From Methanoculleus sp. UBA303 (lineage in GTDB: Archaea; Halobacteriota; Methanomicrobia; Methanomicrobiales; Methanoculleaceae), in the NCBI GenBank assembly GCA_002501655.1, contig DANY01000035.1:87814-151813 (forward strand): DNA of 64,000 nt, written 5' to 3'. Below the pieces are notes generated by a model. The model was not told the origin of the DNA. It worked only from the letters and a program-made list of their open reading frames with translations, and did no database searches. Each line of letters opens with the position of its first letter. The stretch's first letter is position 1. A program made the translations under genes and the position numbers. This document shows, piece after piece, positions 63,022 through 64,000 of this stretch.

Positions 63022-64000
63022 TCAGACCCTCGCCGGCGAGCGCTCACCTGTCCCGCGGCCTGTGGCGCCCCGGCCGCCGTTCGCTATATCTGCGTAAAGA
63101 GTTTCGATGTCATGGACGATTGCCTGCCAGTTGTACCTGGTCCGGACGAGCTCCTTCGCCTGCTCGCCGAACCTGGCCCGTAAGGCGTCATCGGCAAGCA
63201 GGCGCCCTATGGCGCTGGCAAGCGCCTCCGGCGTGTACCCGGTGTTGAACCCAACGGTATTGTCGACCCATCCAAGGAGGTCGCCATGCCCCGTCGTCAC
63301 GATGGGCGTTCCGCAGAGGCAGGCTTCGAGGAACGTGACGGGAAAGCCGGTGAAACTCGGCGTTACGAAGACATCGGCATCGGTGTACGCAGCCATCTTG
63401 TCTTCCTTGCTCACGAACCCCGTGAAGACCACCCGATCATCGAGGCCGAGCGACCGGACCCGCTGCCTGAACTCACCGTTGTAACCCATGTCGCCGCCTA
63501 CCAGCATGAGGACGGCATCGTCAAACTCTCGTTCGACCTCTGCAAACGAGCGGATCAGGAGGTCGATCCCCTTCGTCGGATCGAGCCGCCCGAGGTAGAG
63601 CACGACCTTCGTGGCGCCATCAATGCCCCACGCTGCACGGAAACTGCCGCGGGCCGGAAGATTGGGGTACTCGGCGAAGTCGATGCCGTTCGGGACGATC
63701 GCGATCTTCTTCTCCGCAACGCCCAGAGCTCGGTAGCGCGCCGCCTCCGTCTCGTTGAGCGCGATCACACCCGCGGCGCCGAGGATCACCTTCTTTGCCC
63801 AGAGGAGGTCGAACAGCCGCTTCATCCGCGTAGATCCCGTATCCTGCGGGAGCGCCCCGTGCGCCTGGAGCACGTAGGGTACACCATACTTCCTCGCGTA
63901 GTGCGAGGCGATGACGGTGAGCAGGGTGCGGTGATCGTGGATATGAATTACATCGAACTGCGCAATCTCCCTTCTCGCGACCGCCGGCATGCGGTAGGGC
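63022..64000 (-). CDS. Family 4 glycosyltransferase, N-terminus beyond the window
   Basis: At least 325 residues; the frame stays open through the window edge, so the true start is outside. Visible: QFDVIHIHDHRTLLTVIASHYARK, VPYVLQAHGALP, GVIALNETEAARY, KIAIVPNGIDFAEYP, then the C-terminal domain VVLYLGRLDPTKGIDLLIRSF and PSFTGFPVTFLEACLCGTPIVTTGHGDLLGWV with the donor-site glutamate in LEAC. Probably cytoplasmic, acting with the flippase and DUF2206 protein in glycan assembly. Confidence 0.9.
   Translation of the reverse strand, partial: PYRMPAVARREIAQFDVIHIHDHRTLLTVIASHYARKYGVPYVLQAHGALPQDTGSTRMKRLFDLLWAKKVILGAAGVIALNETEAARYRALGVAEKKIAIVPNGIDFAEYPNLPARGSFRAAWGIDGATKVVLYLGRLDPTKGIDLLIRSFAEVEREFDDAVLMLVGGDMGYNGEFRQRVRSLGLDDRVVFTGFVSKEDKMAAYTDADVFVTPSFTGFPVTFLEACLCGTPIVTTGHGDLLGWVDNTVGFNTGYTPEALASAIGRLLADDALRARFGEQAKELVRTRYNWQAIVHDIETLYADIANGGRGATGRGTGERSPARV

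Overview
The window is GC-rich chromosomal DNA from a methanogenic archaeon, most likely the order Methanomicrobiales and plausibly Methanoculleus. The evidence is a complete coenzyme B chain-elongation set (aksA, aksDE, aksF), a methanogenesis marker 11 protein, methenyl-H4MPT cyclohydrolase (mch), methanogen-type NifB, archaeal Orc1/Cdc6, archaeal PheS/PheT and EndA, PKD, PEGA and DUF2341 surface proteins with a PGF-CTERM-like sorting tail, and many TATA-box promoters with very short leaders. No database search was possible; names rest on recognised motifs, length and gene order.

Layout. 0.4-9.9 kb: one tightly overlapping plus-strand operon. Two TiaS-like proteins (the second probably Mmp11), a radical SAM protein and an IorA-like thiamine-pyrophosphate (TPP) enzyme lead into aksA-aksD-aksE, an unrecognised Cys-rich protein and aksF, then endonuclease IV. 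Start and stop codons overlap at most junctions, so the unassigned genes are candidates for the unassigned later steps of coenzyme B synthesis. 10-15 kb: two beta-propeller surface proteins. 14.8-21 kb: endA-trpS-pheS-pheT, with hisF convergent. 21.6-28.9 kb: an archaeal polymorphic-toxin locus. A giant exported protein (DUF2341, thrombospondin type 3 and PEGA modules) runs, after a frameshift, into a pre-toxin-like segment and an EndoU/BECR-like nuclease tip. A coupled small immunity candidate, a second accessory gene and a decayed orphan cassette of the same family follow.

29-44 kb: housekeeping and transport genes. These are S-adenosyl/inosylhomocysteine hydrolase, a zinc-ribbon protein, a ribbon-helix-helix regulator, modABC, a decayed TnpB element, an OGG1-type glycosylase, nifB, a methyltransferase/ATP-grasp fusion, a CxxC-x17-CxxC mini-protein, an ABC exporter whose ATPase lacks an NTG start, a SET protein and a standalone Mop protein. 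44.5-47.7 kb: tRNA-Val, mch, cdc6 and a zinc-ribbon gene; one ORB-like origin element lies near 42.9 kb.

48-64 kb: a cell-surface and glycan region with four paralogous secreted right-handed beta-helix proteins, one carrying two CARDB domains and a dockerin. It also holds a polysaccharide flippase, a DUF2206 membrane protein and two family-4 glycosyltransferases, the last cut by the window end. Long spacers here contain a GC-rich repeat family and AT-rich promoter islands.
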